A stretch of 46,174 nt of DNA from an uncultured Clostridia bacterium (GCA_937919015.1 CALFPN010000014.1:1-46174), one strand, 5' to 3'. Positions 32,908-40,599 are shown, counted from the first letter of the stretch. Translations and numbers: made by a program. Notes: generated from the letters alone by a model not told the origin.

Positions 32908-33258
32908 TCAGGACAAGATGTCGTCAGCGATCTTTTTCATTTTGGAGAGTGCTTTCACCACAGCGGCATCGGGATTTTTCTTTTCCATGCTCTCCATGAT
33001 GTGCTTCATTTCCTGTACGGCTTTTTTCTGGGCCTGAAAACGGGAAACCAGCTGCAATTTCTCCTCGTAGTCCTGCAGGATCTTTTCCGTTCTTTTGAGC
33101 TGATCGCGGACAGCCTGTCGGCTGATGGACAATTCCTCACCGATCTCAGAAAGAGAAAGGTCATTCTGATAATGCAATTCGTAGACCTGCTTCTGTTTTT
33201 CTGTCAGCAATTCGCCGTAAAAATCATAGAGCAAAGTCAGCTGCAAAATATCGTCCAT
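32908..33258 (-). CDS. ylxM: YlxM/p13-like DNA-binding protein
   Basis: The 116-residue protein has a sigma-70 region-4-like helix-turn-helix (LSLSEIGEELSISRQAVRDQLKRTE, about residues 34-58) followed by a coiled-coil tail. YlxM almost always precedes ffh in Firmicutes; it stimulates SRP GTPase activity in streptococci. AGGAGG lies before the ATG, and a TTGACA-type promoter precedes it, so it opens the ffh operon. Confidence 0.93.
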   Translation of the reverse strand: MDDILQLTLLYDFYGELLTEKQKQVYELHYQNDLSLSEIGEELSISRQAVRDQLKRTEKILQDYEEKLQLVSRFQAQKKAVQEMKHIMESMEKKNPDAAVVKALSKMKKIADDILS

Positions 33259-33307
33259 TTTTCTCCTGCCTCCTGTAAAGGATAACTACTTTACAATCAC
33301 CTTGAAT

Positions 33308-33336
33308 AATATAACATTGGTATGTACTTTTGTCAA
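33308..33336 (-). promoter_or_regulatory. Promoter of ylxM-ffh
   Basis: The minus strand reads a perfect TTGACA (33331-33336), a 17-nt spacer, then TATATT (33308-33313). Confidence 0.85.
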
Positions 33337-33399
33337 GCATTTTTCCTTTACAAGCAGAACTTTTTTCTTACTCGTGTTTTTCCGATAAAATCAATGGTT

Positions 33400-33987
33400 T
33401 TAACGAGGTATGTCCTCGTATAGTGTACACTTTTCTTTCATTTTGTCGATGTTTTCAAAGACCTCAAAGGAGATGTCCTGATATATTTTTTCAGATAATT
33501 TCTCCTTCGGTGCATGGAAGCCGAACAGCATTCCAAAATCAGCGATCTCTTCTGGCGTTTCATTGTTCTCGATCGTTTTCCCTGTGATTTTTTCTTTCCA
33601 GTTCGGTTCAAAAATCATCATCTGCACAAAAGTCTGGAAATTTTGTGCCAAATACCAGCATTCCAGTTGATCGGAAACAAAATACACTTCCGTTCCTTCT
33701 TCCTTTTCTGCAAAAGCGAAATACCCATTTTCTCCATCATGGGCAAACAAAGTCAGGTAAGGCGCTGGGAAAAAATCCACTTTCGGGATCAGTCCTTCGA
33801 AAAACAAACGCAGCCCTCGTTTTCTCTGCAAAGAAGTAAAACCATTTTCCTCGCAGGTCATCACATAGGTCTCAAATCGTTTCCCGACCCAGACACATTC
33901 TATCTCCTCGCCATCCTCAGCCATAAAAACGCCTAATGTACCCTTAAATGCAGGGGATTCGACATTAAAATAAGCCTTCTTTTTCAT
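33400..33987 (-). CDS. Hypothetical protein, possibly SUKH (SMI1/KNR4)-like
   Basis: I do not recognise this 195-residue acidic soluble protein with certainty. The middle part, LTLFAHDGENGYFAF followed by WYLAQNFQTFVQMM (about residues 80-125), resembles the SUKH pattern of a glycine-rich turn and a C-terminal 'sFxeFl' helix. SUKH proteins include toxin-immunity factors but also housekeeping proteins. The ATG chosen has AAGGGG seven bases before it, inside the end of the phosphatase gene, so the two are co-transcribed. No toxin gene is adjacent, which argues against a simple immunity role. Confidence 0.6.
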   Translation of the reverse strand: MKKKAYFNVESPAFKGTLGVFMAEDGEEIECVWVGKRFETYVMTCEENGFTSLQRKRGLRLFFEGLIPKVDFFPAPYLTLFAHDGENGYFAFAEKEEGTEVYFVSDQLECWYLAQNFQTFVQMMIFEPNWKEKITGKTIENNETPEEIADFGMLFGFHAPKEKLSEKIYQDISFEVFENIDKMKEKCTLYEDIPR

Positions 33988-33989
33988 AT

Positions 33990-34592
33990 TCATTCCCCTT
34001 TTTTACAGACAGGATAATTGAAGCAATCATACGTCAGTTTCTTTTCAGATACCCAAACGGCACTGTAATGGCCTTGTTTGGAATTAAAATTCCAGAAGCC
34101 TTTGGGGCCTGCGCCTGTTAAATGACAATGCATGGCACTCAATGCACCATTATGGGACACTACCAGCACATGTTTCCCCTTGTTTTCCTTGATGATCTGA
34201 TCCAGACCTTTTGTAACTCTGTCATAAAAGCCCAGAAAGGTTTCCCCTTCGGGGATTTCCAGATTCGTCCAGTCATATCTCCATTTTTTCAGCAGCTCAT
34301 GGTCAGATTCCGTCATGCTTTCCCATGTGCGGTTTTCCCAGATGCCATAGGCCATTTCTCTCAGGTCTGGCACGATTTCCACAGGTCTGCCGTCTGCAAT
34401 GATCTGTGCTGTATGCAAGGCCCGCTTCAGATCGCTGGAGTAAATTTTATCAATATGTATTTCTCTGAATGCGTCCCGCAGTTCTTCTGCCTGCGCAACG
34501 CCCTTTGCATTGATATCTGCATCATACCAACCATAAAACATATTTTTGGCATTCATGTCTGTTTCGCCATGGCGTACAAAATAAAGCTTCAC
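33990..34592 (-). CDS. Histidine phosphatase family protein (phosphoglycerate mutase-like)
   Basis: The 200-residue protein has the RHG motif VRHGETDMN at its start, SSDLKRALHTAQI, and the second catalytic histidine in VVSHNGALSA. It belongs to the GpmB/CobC branch of the histidine phosphatase superfamily; members remove phosphate from sugar phosphates, alpha-ribazole phosphate or phosphoglycerate. No cobalamin genes are nearby, so the substrate is open. It lies just upstream of, and probably in one transcript with, the orphan gene ending at 33400. Confidence 0.92.
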   Translation of the reverse strand: MKLYFVRHGETDMNAKNMFYGWYDADINAKGVAQAEELRDAFREIHIDKIYSSDLKRALHTAQIIADGRPVEIVPDLREMAYGIWENRTWESMTESDHELLKKWRYDWTNLEIPEGETFLGFYDRVTKGLDQIIKENKGKHVLVVSHNGALSAMHCHLTGAGPKGFWNFNSKQGHYSAVWVSEKKLTYDCFNYPVCKKGE

Positions 34593-34637
34593 CGATATGC
34601 ACCTCCTGAATTTATATTATATCATCTCTTTTAACAT

Positions 34638-34678
34638 AAAAAAACGGATATTCCGATTTTTCGGAACACCCGTTTTTT
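34638..34678 (-). terminator. Terminator of the DUF1540 gene
   Basis: An imperfect 14-bp stem around an A-rich loop is followed on the minus strand by a run of seven T, shortly after the DUF1540 stop codon. Confidence 0.85.
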
Positions 34679-34689
34679 CTCATCTGTCC

Positions 34690-34851
34690 TTATTTCACTG
34701 CAAAGGACATGCAGTCTGTACACTGGTCTTTTGTAGGGTTCATTTCATGTGTGCCTACCTGAATGGAATCCAGTGTGCAGTAATTTTTTGTGCCGTGGTG
34801 GTGTCTGCACTGTTCCACTGTACATTTGATACATTCATTACATTTTTCCAT
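34690..34851 (-). CDS. DUF1540 domain protein (53 residues)
   Basis: This short gene encodes MEKCNECIKCTVEQCRHHHG and then a second cysteine group ending DQCTDCMSFAVK. Seven cysteines and three adjacent histidines suggest a small metal-binding protein; the cysteine pattern and length fit DUF1540, common in Clostridia, of unknown function. GAGGAGGG lies before the ATG. A sigma-A promoter and a terminator flank it, so it is a single-gene unit. A CATACTA heptamer 33 bases before the start resembles a sigma-G -10, but no matching -35 is present. Confidence 0.85.
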   Translation of the reverse strand: MEKCNECIKCTVEQCRHHHGTKNYCTLDSIQVGTHEMNPTKDQCTDCMSFAVK

Positions 34852-34905
34852 GTTCGTTTCCCTCCTCAAATTTGGTACAGGGATAGTATGTGCAGATTTT
34901 CAGAA

Positions 34906-34934
34906 ATCATAACGGCATATTTTTCTTTTTTCAA
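34906..34934 (-). promoter_or_regulatory. Promoter of the DUF1540 gene
   Basis: The minus strand reads TTGAAA (34929-34934), a 17-nt spacer, then TATGAT (34906-34911). Confidence 0.7.
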
Positions 34935-34940
34935 ATTTTA

Positions 34941-34974
34941 TGATACACTGATACCGAAAGGAGGGGAACCCCCT
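34941..34974 (+). promoter_or_regulatory. Extended -10 and self-complementary ribosome-binding site of the RHH gene
   Basis: TGATACACT (34941-34949) is an extended -10. The Shine-Dalgarno is part of AGGGGAACCCCCT, whose two halves can pair, so the start region could be closed in the mRNA. The spacing from GGAGG to ATG is also long. Confidence 0.45.
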
Positions 34975-35196
34975 ATGGCAGAAAAGAAAACAACAGCAAA
35001 AAAGACTACTGTAAAGAAACCCACCAGCATAACAAAAAAGCTTTCCGTCACACTGGATAAGGAAACCTATGCCCTGCTGGAAGAATATATCGCCGAATTC
35101 GGCTTCAGCAAAGACGAATTCGTCAAAAAAGCCATCATGGAAAAGATCAGCCGTGATAAGATCAGCAGCATGATTGACGATATGATCAAATTATAA
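34975..35196 (+). CDS. Small ribbon-helix-helix-like protein with basic N-terminal tail
   Basis: The 73-residue protein has a Lys/Thr-rich tail (residues 1-23) followed by KKLSVTLDKETYALLEEYIAEFGFSKDEFVKKAI, which fits a CopG/MetJ ribbon-helix-helix: one beta strand, then two helices. Such proteins bind DNA as dimers and often repress their own genes. The upstream open frame is ignored because a GGAGGGG signal precedes this ATG. It stands alone, between a DUF1540 gene and a terminator, with no toxin partner visible. Confidence 0.78.
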   Translation: MAEKKTTAKKTTVKKPTSITKKLSVTLDKETYALLEEYIAEFGFSKDEFVKKAIMEKISRDKISSMIDDMIKL

Positions 35197-35203
35197 GTAA
35201 TAG

Positions 35204-35230
35204 AAAAAGCCCTCTTCTGAGGGCTTTTTG
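35204..35230. terminator. Bidirectional terminator (RHH gene / DUF1292 gene)
   Basis: AAAAAGCCCTC-TTCT-GAGGGCTTTTT is symmetrical and lies between converging stop codons. Confidence 0.92.
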
Positions 35231-35533
35231 TTATGCTTCTTCAAATTCAAATAAATCTGCATTCTGTTCTTTGAACAGGTCGAACACTGCATCCACAATC
35301 GCTTCCTCTTCCACGATCACACAGAATTCCGCTTCTTCTTCATTATATTCAATCTGCATCACCAGAACATAGCCGTCATCAGCATCATCCAGAGGCAGCA
35401 TCACCGCATACTCATTGTCTTCATACTCTACCGTATCCAGACATTCGAACACATACTCCGTGCCGTCTTCTTCATCGGTCAGATAAACCACAGTATCCAT
35501 CGTTTCCAGTTCGTTGTATTTTTCTTCACTCAT
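35231..35533 (-). CDS. DUF1292 domain-containing protein
   Basis: The 100-residue, very acidic protein (VVYLTDEEDGTEYVFECLDTVEYEDNEYAVMLPLDD) is a clear DUF1292 member, the family of B. subtilis YrzB. Function is unknown; in many Firmicutes it lies near alaS-yrrK. Here it follows an HD-domain gene, and its AGGAG ribosome-binding site overlaps that gene's stop region, so they share a transcript. Confidence 0.9.
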   Translation of the reverse strand: MSEEKYNELETMDTVVYLTDEEDGTEYVFECLDTVEYEDNEYAVMLPLDDADDGYVLVMQIEYNEEEAEFCVIVEEEAIVDAVFDLFKEQNADLFEFEEA

Positions 35534-35545
35534 ACGCTGCGCTCC

Positions 35546-36109
35546 TTATGCGTTTCTGTCATCTGCCTGCATGCCTTTCAGTGTATATTCCATCAGCTTG
35601 TCCATATCCCAGCCAAGGCGTTCTGCGCCTGTTCTGATGATATCACGATTACAGCCCGCTGCAAAGGCTTTATCCTTAAATTTTTTCTTTACGGATTTCA
35701 ATTCCATATCTTTTACGCTTTTGGAAGGACGCATCAAAGCTGCCGCACCAATCAGACCCGTCAGTTCATCTACAGCAAACAGTACTTTTTCCATTTCATG
35801 GATAGGCTCTACATCACAGCAGATCCCATAAGCGTGGCTGGCAATGGCATGAATCATTTTTTCATCGATGTCTCTTTCCTTCAGCAGTTCTTGCACCTTC
35901 ACGCAATGTTCTTCCGGCCACAATTCATAATCCAGATCATGCAGAAGGCCCACATTGCCCCAGAAATCCACTTCATCGCCATAGCCCAGTTCCTGTGCCA
36001 GATAGCGCATCACGCCTTCTACCGTTTCGCCATGGCGCAGGTGAAACGGCTCTTTGTTATATTCTTTCAGCAGTTCCCATGCTTCTTCTCTTGTCAGTGT
36101 TCTTGCCAT
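35546..36109 (-). CDS. HD-domain phosphohydrolase
   Basis: The 187-residue protein has an HD domain with H26 (HLRHGETVEGVM), the HD pair in GLLHDLDYE (about residues 54-57), and H91 in AIASHAYG. Members cleave nucleotides or other phosphate esters with a metal centre. The start has AGAAGGG upstream and its own TATAAT promoter. Co-transcribed with the DUF1292 gene. Substrate not inferable. Confidence 0.88.
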   Translation of the reverse strand: MARTLTREEAWELLKEYNKEPFHLRHGETVEGVMRYLAQELGYGDEVDFWGNVGLLHDLDYELWPEEHCVKVQELLKERDIDEKMIHAIASHAYGICCDVEPIHEMEKVLFAVDELTGLIGAAALMRPSKSVKDMELKSVKKKFKDKAFAAGCNRDIIRTGAERLGWDMDKLMEYTLKGMQADDRNA

Positions 36110-36146
36110 AGGGCATCCCTTCTTTCTATCGTATCTTTATTTGTAC

Positions 36147-36175
36147 ATTATAACGAACTTTTGTATCTCCCGCAA
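36147..36175 (-). promoter_or_regulatory. Promoter of the HD/DUF1292 genes
   Basis: The minus strand reads TTGCGG (36170-36175), a 17-nt spacer, then TATAAT (36147-36152). Confidence 0.75.
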
Positions 36176-36211
36176 CAGATTTTGACAGGTATACAGTATA
36201 GATACAAAGAC

Positions 36212-36240
36212 TTGCAATCTGCAACCGAAACCGTTACAAT
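36212..36240 (+). promoter_or_regulatory. Promoter of luxS
   Basis: TTGCAA (36212-36217), a 17-nt spacer and TACAAT (36235-36240) lie about 45 bases before luxS. No SAM-responsive (S-box) leader is seen. Confidence 0.8.
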
Positions 36241-36285
36241 ATTGCTCAGATAACACAGTATCATTTTTTTGAAAGGATGAAAAAT

Positions 36286-36771
36286 ATGGACGTAACAAGC
36301 TTTGGCATTGATCATGATCGTCTGCTGCGGGGCATCTATGTTTCCAGAAAAGACACTGTTGGCAACGGCGTTCTGACAACCTTTGATATTCGTATGAAAG
36401 AACCCAACCGCGAAATGGTTATGGATACTTCCGTAATGCACACCATCGAACATCTGATGGCAGTTTATCTGCGTGAACATCCCGTATGGGCGGAAAAAAC
36501 CATCTATGTTGGCCCCATGGGCTGCCGTACCGGTATGTATGTGATCTTCAAAGGCGATCTGGAAAGCACAGACGTTTCTGAGATCATGAAAGAATGTTAT
36601 CAGTACATGGCTGACTTCGAAGGCGAAATTCCCGCGGCAAAATCCGAAATGTGCGGCAACTATCTGGACCACAATCTGGGTATTACAAAAATCGAATGTC
36701 AGAAATTCGTAGATGAAGTTCTGACTGATATTAAGGAAGAAAATATGGTTTATCCACTCCAGAATGGCTAA
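36286..36771 (+). CDS. luxS: S-ribosylhomocysteine lyase LuxS
   Basis: The 161-residue enzyme cleaves S-ribosylhomocysteine to homocysteine and DPD, the precursor of autoinducer-2. The metal ligands are H52, H56 (HTIEH) and C123 (MCGNYLDHN); the catalytic cysteine is C80 in GPMGCRTG. I chose the ATG at 36286, about nine bases after AAGG, because an ATG three codons upstream would touch the ribosome-binding site. It is monocistronic with its own promoter and a very long terminator hairpin. The upstream Pfs/MTAN nucleosidase is not in the window. Confidence 0.97.
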   Translation: MDVTSFGIDHDRLLRGIYVSRKDTVGNGVLTTFDIRMKEPNREMVMDTSVMHTIEHLMAVYLREHPVWAEKTIYVGPMGCRTGMYVIFKGDLESTDVSEIMKECYQYMADFEGEIPAAKSEMCGNYLDHNLGITKIECQKFVDEVLTDIKEENMVYPLQNG

Positions 36772-36806
36772 AAGCTATTCTGCGGGGAGGGCCCATGAGG
36801 ATACTT

Positions 36807-36854
36807 CTTTCAAAATAAAAAAGAGCCTACAGCGGTTCTTTTTTATTTTGAAAG
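36807..36854. terminator. Long bidirectional terminator after luxS
   Basis: Twenty-one base pairs (36807-36827 with 36834-36854, one G-U) close a six-base loop; each side has an A6/T6 run. It is the longest hairpin in the window. A smaller GGGTGC/GCACCC inverted pair follows at about 36861-36885. Confidence 0.85.
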
Positions 36855-36960
36855 AGAAAGAGGGTGCCGCAGAATGCAGCACCCCATGGTTTATATTCAC
36901 TTTTTATTGAATTCGGTTTATTCAATTTTAAAAGAGCTGTTCGAATACGTCCAGCAAGGA

Positions 36961-37500
36961 TCAGGAAGCGTAGCTTCTTCTGAACTTCTGCATCAGGCTT
37001 TCAGCGATCTGTGCATATTTGCGTTCCGCAAATTCGCAAACCGCGCAAGCTTTATCCACAAAAGTGATCACATAAGATTCGATATAGCGGGGAGGTACAG
37101 GAGTACAAGGCCACATATGCTTTTCAATCGCATCAATTTCTACTTTATTCAGCTCTGTGATTTTTCTTGCATTGTCCAAAGCAACACGAGGATGCCAGGA
37201 TGCATGACCGGAACGCAGATATTTCGTTACACGCCAATCATAGAAATATAAGTCGTGCAGTAAGCCTGCTCTAGCTGCGGAACGATAATCCCAACCGAAC
37301 ATACGGCAAATCAGAAAGCTGTAATAGGAAACATTTACACTATGCTGAAGTCTGCTTGTATTGCAATGCTGTGTGTGCAGGTCCAGTTTCATTACCTGCG
37401 CATGGTCCAGAATTCCTTCCAGACATGCTTTGTACTCTGCCAGCAGCTGATCTTCATCTAAGTTGCTGAAATCCTTGCGGGACCCAATAGCGCTGTGCAT
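36961..37500 (-). CDS. HD-superfamily phosphohydrolase
   Basis: The 179-residue protein has an HD domain: H in RLQHSVNVSYYSF, the HD pair in AGLLHDLYFYDW, and a later H in AIEKHMWPC. The pattern matches the Clostridia 'HD family hydrolase' group related to YfbR/YedJ-like enzymes; the substrate is unknown. The frame opens eight codons further upstream without a ribosome-binding site; the ATG used here follows AGAAAGGA at ten bases. A TATAAT with extended TG (37542-37547) precedes it on the same strand. Confidence 0.85.
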   Translation of the reverse strand: MHSAIGSRKDFSNLDEDQLLAEYKACLEGILDHAQVMKLDLHTQHCNTSRLQHSVNVSYYSFLICRMFGWDYRSAARAGLLHDLYFYDWRVTKYLRSGHASWHPRVALDNARKITELNKVEIDAIEKHMWPCTPVPPRYIESYVITFVDKACAVCEFAERKYAQIAESLMQKFRRSYAS

Positions 37501-37541
37501 GGGTTCCACATCCTTTCTTTTCATATTCTGTTTATGGTGCT

Positions 37542-37550
37542 ATTATAGCA
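37542..37550 (-). promoter_or_regulatory. Extended -10 promoter of the second HD gene
   Basis: TGCTATAAT on the minus strand lies inside the perfect inverted repeat TGCTAT-T-ATAGCA. The -35 element is weak. Confidence 0.5.
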
Positions 37551-37669
37551 TAACTTCCCGGCATTGTACAGAAAAAAATACATCAATTTCCAATGAAATA
37601 TTTTCCAGTTTATTTGAGATTCAAACTATTTTCATCCTTTGCTCTGAACAGAATTTCAGTACGATTTGG

Positions 37670-38032
37670 TTATTTTTCCTTAGGATTGGAAACCAAAGCC
37701 GCAAGAAAGGCAAAAAACACTGCCGCCGTGATCCCTGCTGCCCCCGCCTTGATGCCTCCGGTAAAAATACCAAGAAAGCCTGCCTTGTCCACTTCTTTTA
37801 TCACACCTTCCGCCAGACGAAATCCAAAACCTGTCAACGGCACCGTTGCTCCCGCCCCGGCAAATTCCTCAATTTTTTTATAAATCCCCAATCCGCCTAA
37901 TATACATCCCAGACAGACGAACAGAACCAGAATTCGTCCGGACATCAATTTTGTTTTGTCAATCAAAATTTGACCAACCACACAGATCAGGCCACCCACT
38001 GCAAATGCTTTTAGAAGTTCCATCCACTCCAT
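37670..38032 (-). CDS. spoVAE: Stage V sporulation protein AE (SpoVAEb type)
   Basis: The 120-residue membrane protein starts MEWMELLKAFAVGGLICVVGQIL and has the GAGATVPLTGFG motif shared by SpoVAC and SpoVAE. It is part of the inner-membrane channel that imports dipicolinic acid into the forespore and releases it at germination. The ATG overlaps the spoVAD stop (TAATG). About four hydrophobic segments. It is the last gene of the operon; no convincing terminator follows. Confidence 0.93.
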   Translation of the reverse strand: MEWMELLKAFAVGGLICVVGQILIDKTKLMSGRILVLFVCLGCILGGLGIYKKIEEFAGAGATVPLTGFGFRLAEGVIKEVDKAGFLGIFTGGIKAGAAGITAAVFFAFLAALVSNPKEK

Positions 38033-39057
38033 TACTTCGCCCCCTTTTTGCAGCCTTCGATCACGACGCCATGGGCGATACCCGGAATGGACTGCCCCTG
38101 TTGAGAGGATGTGGGGCTCATCAGTGCCCCTGTGGGGATGAACAACATCCGTCCAATCTCCCCTGCCACCAGTTTTGGGTAAAAATAGCTGCAGAAAGTC
38201 ACTGCGGAGCAGGCACAGCCGCTGCCACCGGCATGGGTATCCTGCTTTTCAGAGTCAAAAATCTCAATACCGCAGTCGGTAAAACGGCTGTCCATGTCGT
38301 ACCCTTCTTTTTTCAGCAGCTCCACCACCAACTGACGTCCTACCGTGCCCAAATCCCCCGTTGCGATCACATCATACTCCTGTGGTGTTCTGCCCGTATC
38401 TTCGAAGTGGGCCTTCAGAAGAGCTGCCGCCGCAGGTGCCATGGCAGCCCCCATATTATTGGCATCCGTTACACCCATATCCACGATTTTCCCCGTGGTG
38501 ATCTCCGTAATTTTCGGTCCTTCTCCTTTTTTTGCCAGCACAACTGCTCCGTCCCCTGTCACCGTCCATGTGGCTGTCGGCGGACGCTGTGTCCCCAGGG
38601 GCAGCGGAAAGCGAAACTGCTTTTCTGCCGCGCAGAAATGGCTGGATGCCCCTGTCAGCACATGGTTGGCAAAACCGCCATCGATGAGCATGGCTCCCAG
38701 GCTCATGGATTCCCCCATGGTGGAACAGGCACCAAAAAGCCCGAAAAAAGGAATCTCCAGATTTTTGATCCCAAAGGTTGAACCGGTACATTGATTCAGC
38801 AGATCCCCACAAAGGATATAATCGATATTCTTCGGCTTCAGATTCGCCTTTTGGATGGCTAATCCCATATTTTTTTCTACAAACTTACTTTCCGCCAGTT
38901 CCCAGCTCTTTTCTCCAAAGAAAGGATCTTCTACTGTCTGGTCAAAATACTTCCCCAAAGGGCCTTCCGCCTCTTTCGGCCCAACCGTAGCAGCGGCAGA
39001 AAGAATTACAACCCCTTCGGATAATCTTACCGTCTGTTTCCCGATTTTCTTACTCAT
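38032..39057 (-). CDS. spoVAD: Stage V sporulation protein AD
   Basis: The 341-residue protein has the thiolase-like fold of SpoVAD (338 residues in B. subtilis), which binds dipicolinic acid on the outer face of the spore inner membrane. Typical stretches are IDYILCGDLLNQCTGSTF, FGACSTMGESMSLG and the C-terminal LMSPTSSQQGQSIPGIAHGV. I chose the ATG eight bases after AGGTG over a GTG two codons before it. Confidence 0.96.
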   Translation of the reverse strand: MSKKIGKQTVRLSEGVVILSAAATVGPKEAEGPLGKYFDQTVEDPFFGEKSWELAESKFVEKNMGLAIQKANLKPKNIDYILCGDLLNQCTGSTFGIKNLEIPFFGLFGACSTMGESMSLGAMLIDGGFANHVLTGASSHFCAAEKQFRFPLPLGTQRPPTATWTVTGDGAVVLAKKGEGPKITEITTGKIVDMGVTDANNMGAAMAPAAAALLKAHFEDTGRTPQEYDVIATGDLGTVGRQLVVELLKKEGYDMDSRFTDCGIEIFDSEKQDTHAGGSGCACSAVTFCSYFYPKLVAGEIGRMLFIPTGALMSPTSSQQGQSIPGIAHGVVIEGCKKGAK

Positions 39058-39068
39058 TCTCACAGCAC

Positions 39069-39515
39069 CTACTTTACAAAGTAATAAATAAATCCCACCA
39101 GCATGGAAGTCAGCGTACCATACACAATCACCGGCCCCGCCACAATAAACATCTTCGCCGCCATGCCGAAAACCATGCCTTCTTTTTTAAATTCGATGGC
39201 AGGCGAAACCACGGAATTAGCAAAGCCCGTGATGGGTACGATGGTACCCGCACCGCAGTATTTCCCCAGTTTTTCATAAATTCCCAGAGCCGTCAGCAAT
39301 GCAGACAGCCCGATCAATGTGATAGACACCCATAATGCCGCATCCTTTTCCGCAATATCCATTCCCGTATAAAAATTTAATAACAGCTGTCCGATGGTGC
39401 AAATGATGCCCCCGGAAACAAAGGCTTTTACACAGTCCATGAAAACAGGGCTGTTGGGGGAAGCCTGTTTTACCATCTCACCGTATTGCTGCTTTCCTTT
39501 TTTCGATGTATCCAA
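39069..39515 (-). CDS. spoVAC: Stage V sporulation protein AC (TTG start)
   Basis: The 148-residue membrane protein is SpoVAC (150 residues in B. subtilis), a mechanosensitive component of the dipicolinic acid channel. It shares GAGTIVPITGFANSV with SpoVAE. The best ribosome-binding site, GAGGAGG, lies just after the spoVAB stop and is eight bases before a TTG; this start gives the expected length, while the upstream ATG would read through spoVAB in another frame. Confidence 0.94.
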   Translation of the reverse strand: MDTSKKGKQQYGEMVKQASPNSPVFMDCVKAFVSGGIICTIGQLLLNFYTGMDIAEKDAALWVSITLIGLSALLTALGIYEKLGKYCGAGTIVPITGFANSVVSPAIEFKKEGMVFGMAAKMFIVAGPVIVYGTLTSMLVGFIYYFVK

Positions 39516-39528
39516 AATCGATTCCTCC

Positions 39529-39951
39529 TCACAACACATAAAATCCATCCACCAGATAATAAAGCAGCGAACCGACCACCTTTCCCAATGCAAAAGCAAG
39601 GATAATCCACTGCAGTCCTTTTGTCAGCCTCGCCCGACGCATCATGATGGGTATCACATTCAACACTTCCGTCAATGCCATGGCAAGAACCCCCACAAAA
39701 AATCCTTCCAGCAACGCCACTGCCAGAATGAGCCAGCCCCATGAAGGCAGACGATAATTGACAAACATCGTCGTTGTTCCAAAGATACCGCCCAACACAA
39801 TGGCATCTTCATAAAAACGGACATACTGCCTTGTCTGCGTCCGCCAGGCCATACGGGGAATGATACCGATAGCTGCAATGAACGCAAAAATCCCCGATGC
39901 CACCAAAAAACCCGATGCCACACTGTAGACCACCAGAAAAATCTCTTTCAT
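39529..39951 (-). CDS. spoVAB: Stage V sporulation protein AB
   Basis: The 140-residue protein with about four hydrophobic helices matches SpoVAB (141 residues in B. subtilis) in length, order and features such as EDAIVLGGIFGTT and ALTEVLNVIPIMMRR. Its start overlaps spoVAA as ATGA. Many Clostridia keep only spoVAC-AD-AE; keeping AA and AB gives the fuller Bacillus-like set. Confidence 0.92.
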   Translation of the reverse strand: MKEIFLVVYSVASGFLVASGIFAFIAAIGIIPRMAWRTQTRQYVRFYEDAIVLGGIFGTTTMFVNYRLPSWGWLILAVALLEGFFVGVLAMALTEVLNVIPIMMRRARLTKGLQWIILAFALGKVVGSLLYYLVDGFYVL

Positions 39952-40568
39952 TTTTCACCGCCGCCCTTTCGCCGCCCCAAAAAATCGATCACACTGACAT
40001 TGGTTTCCTTTTCATAGGTGGTCATTTCAATTTCAATGGGCGTCGGATCTTCCGTCAGAGAAATTTTTGAAAAATGATTGAAGAAAATAATAATGCCCAG
40101 CCCCAGCCCAATGCTGTAAGGAATGGAGATCAATGCGGGCATCTCTCTGTTCTCTCCATAGAAAATGTAATAGATATTCTGGAAGATGAGCGGCAGCTGC
40201 ACATCCGTATGAAAGCACATAATGGTGGTGGCTGCGCCAATGAACAGCACCAAAGAAACAAAAACAACCTTTGCCAGCGTCAGAAGTTTTGTTTTCTTCT
40301 CCGGTTTTGGCAGATATTCAATCAGGATATCCATTTCGCCCACATTGGAAACAGTGGCATCGGGATATTTCTGGTTCAATGCCTGAATCAAGTCAATGAC
40401 AGAAAGAAGATATGTCTTTTTTCTGTCAGAAGGAATTTGAAAGACCACAATCTTTTCCGCTTCCCCTTTGGTCTGCCCGCCCACAAAAACCTCTGCCACA
40501 TCCCGCAGAAGAACTTCTCTTTTCTGCACCATCTGCACTTTTTCCATAGGCTTGATATATATATCCAC
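39948..40568 (-). CDS. spoVAA: Stage V sporulation protein AA (GTG start)
   Basis: The 206-residue protein (same length as B. subtilis SpoVAA) has a soluble N-terminal half with two small domains and two C-terminal membrane helices. The LLRDVAEV and VSVIDFLG motifs are characteristic. The GTG at 40568, eight bases after AAAGGTG, is preferred to another GTG three codons earlier. It opens the operon, behind a sigma-G-like promoter. Confidence 0.92.
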   Translation of the reverse strand: MDIYIKPMEKVQMVQKREVLLRDVAEVFVGGQTKGEAEKIVVFQIPSDRKKTYLLSVIDLIQALNQKYPDATVSNVGEMDILIEYLPKPEKKTKLLTLAKVVFVSLVLFIGAATTIMCFHTDVQLPLIFQNIYYIFYGENREMPALISIPYSIGLGLGIIIFFNHFSKISLTEDPTPIEIEMTTYEKETNVSVIDFLGRRKGGGEK

Positions 40569-40599
40569 CTTCTCCACACCTTTCTCTTCTGCTTTTGGT

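Noticed and set aside
34884..34890. CATACTA before the DUF1540 gene as a sigma-G promoter
   Set aside because: No GHATR -35 at 17-18 nt, while a good sigma-A promoter lies just upstream, so the heptamer may be chance.
36241..36285. SAM-responsive leader before luxS
   Set aside because: The stretch from the promoter to the start is about 45 nt, too short for an S-box.
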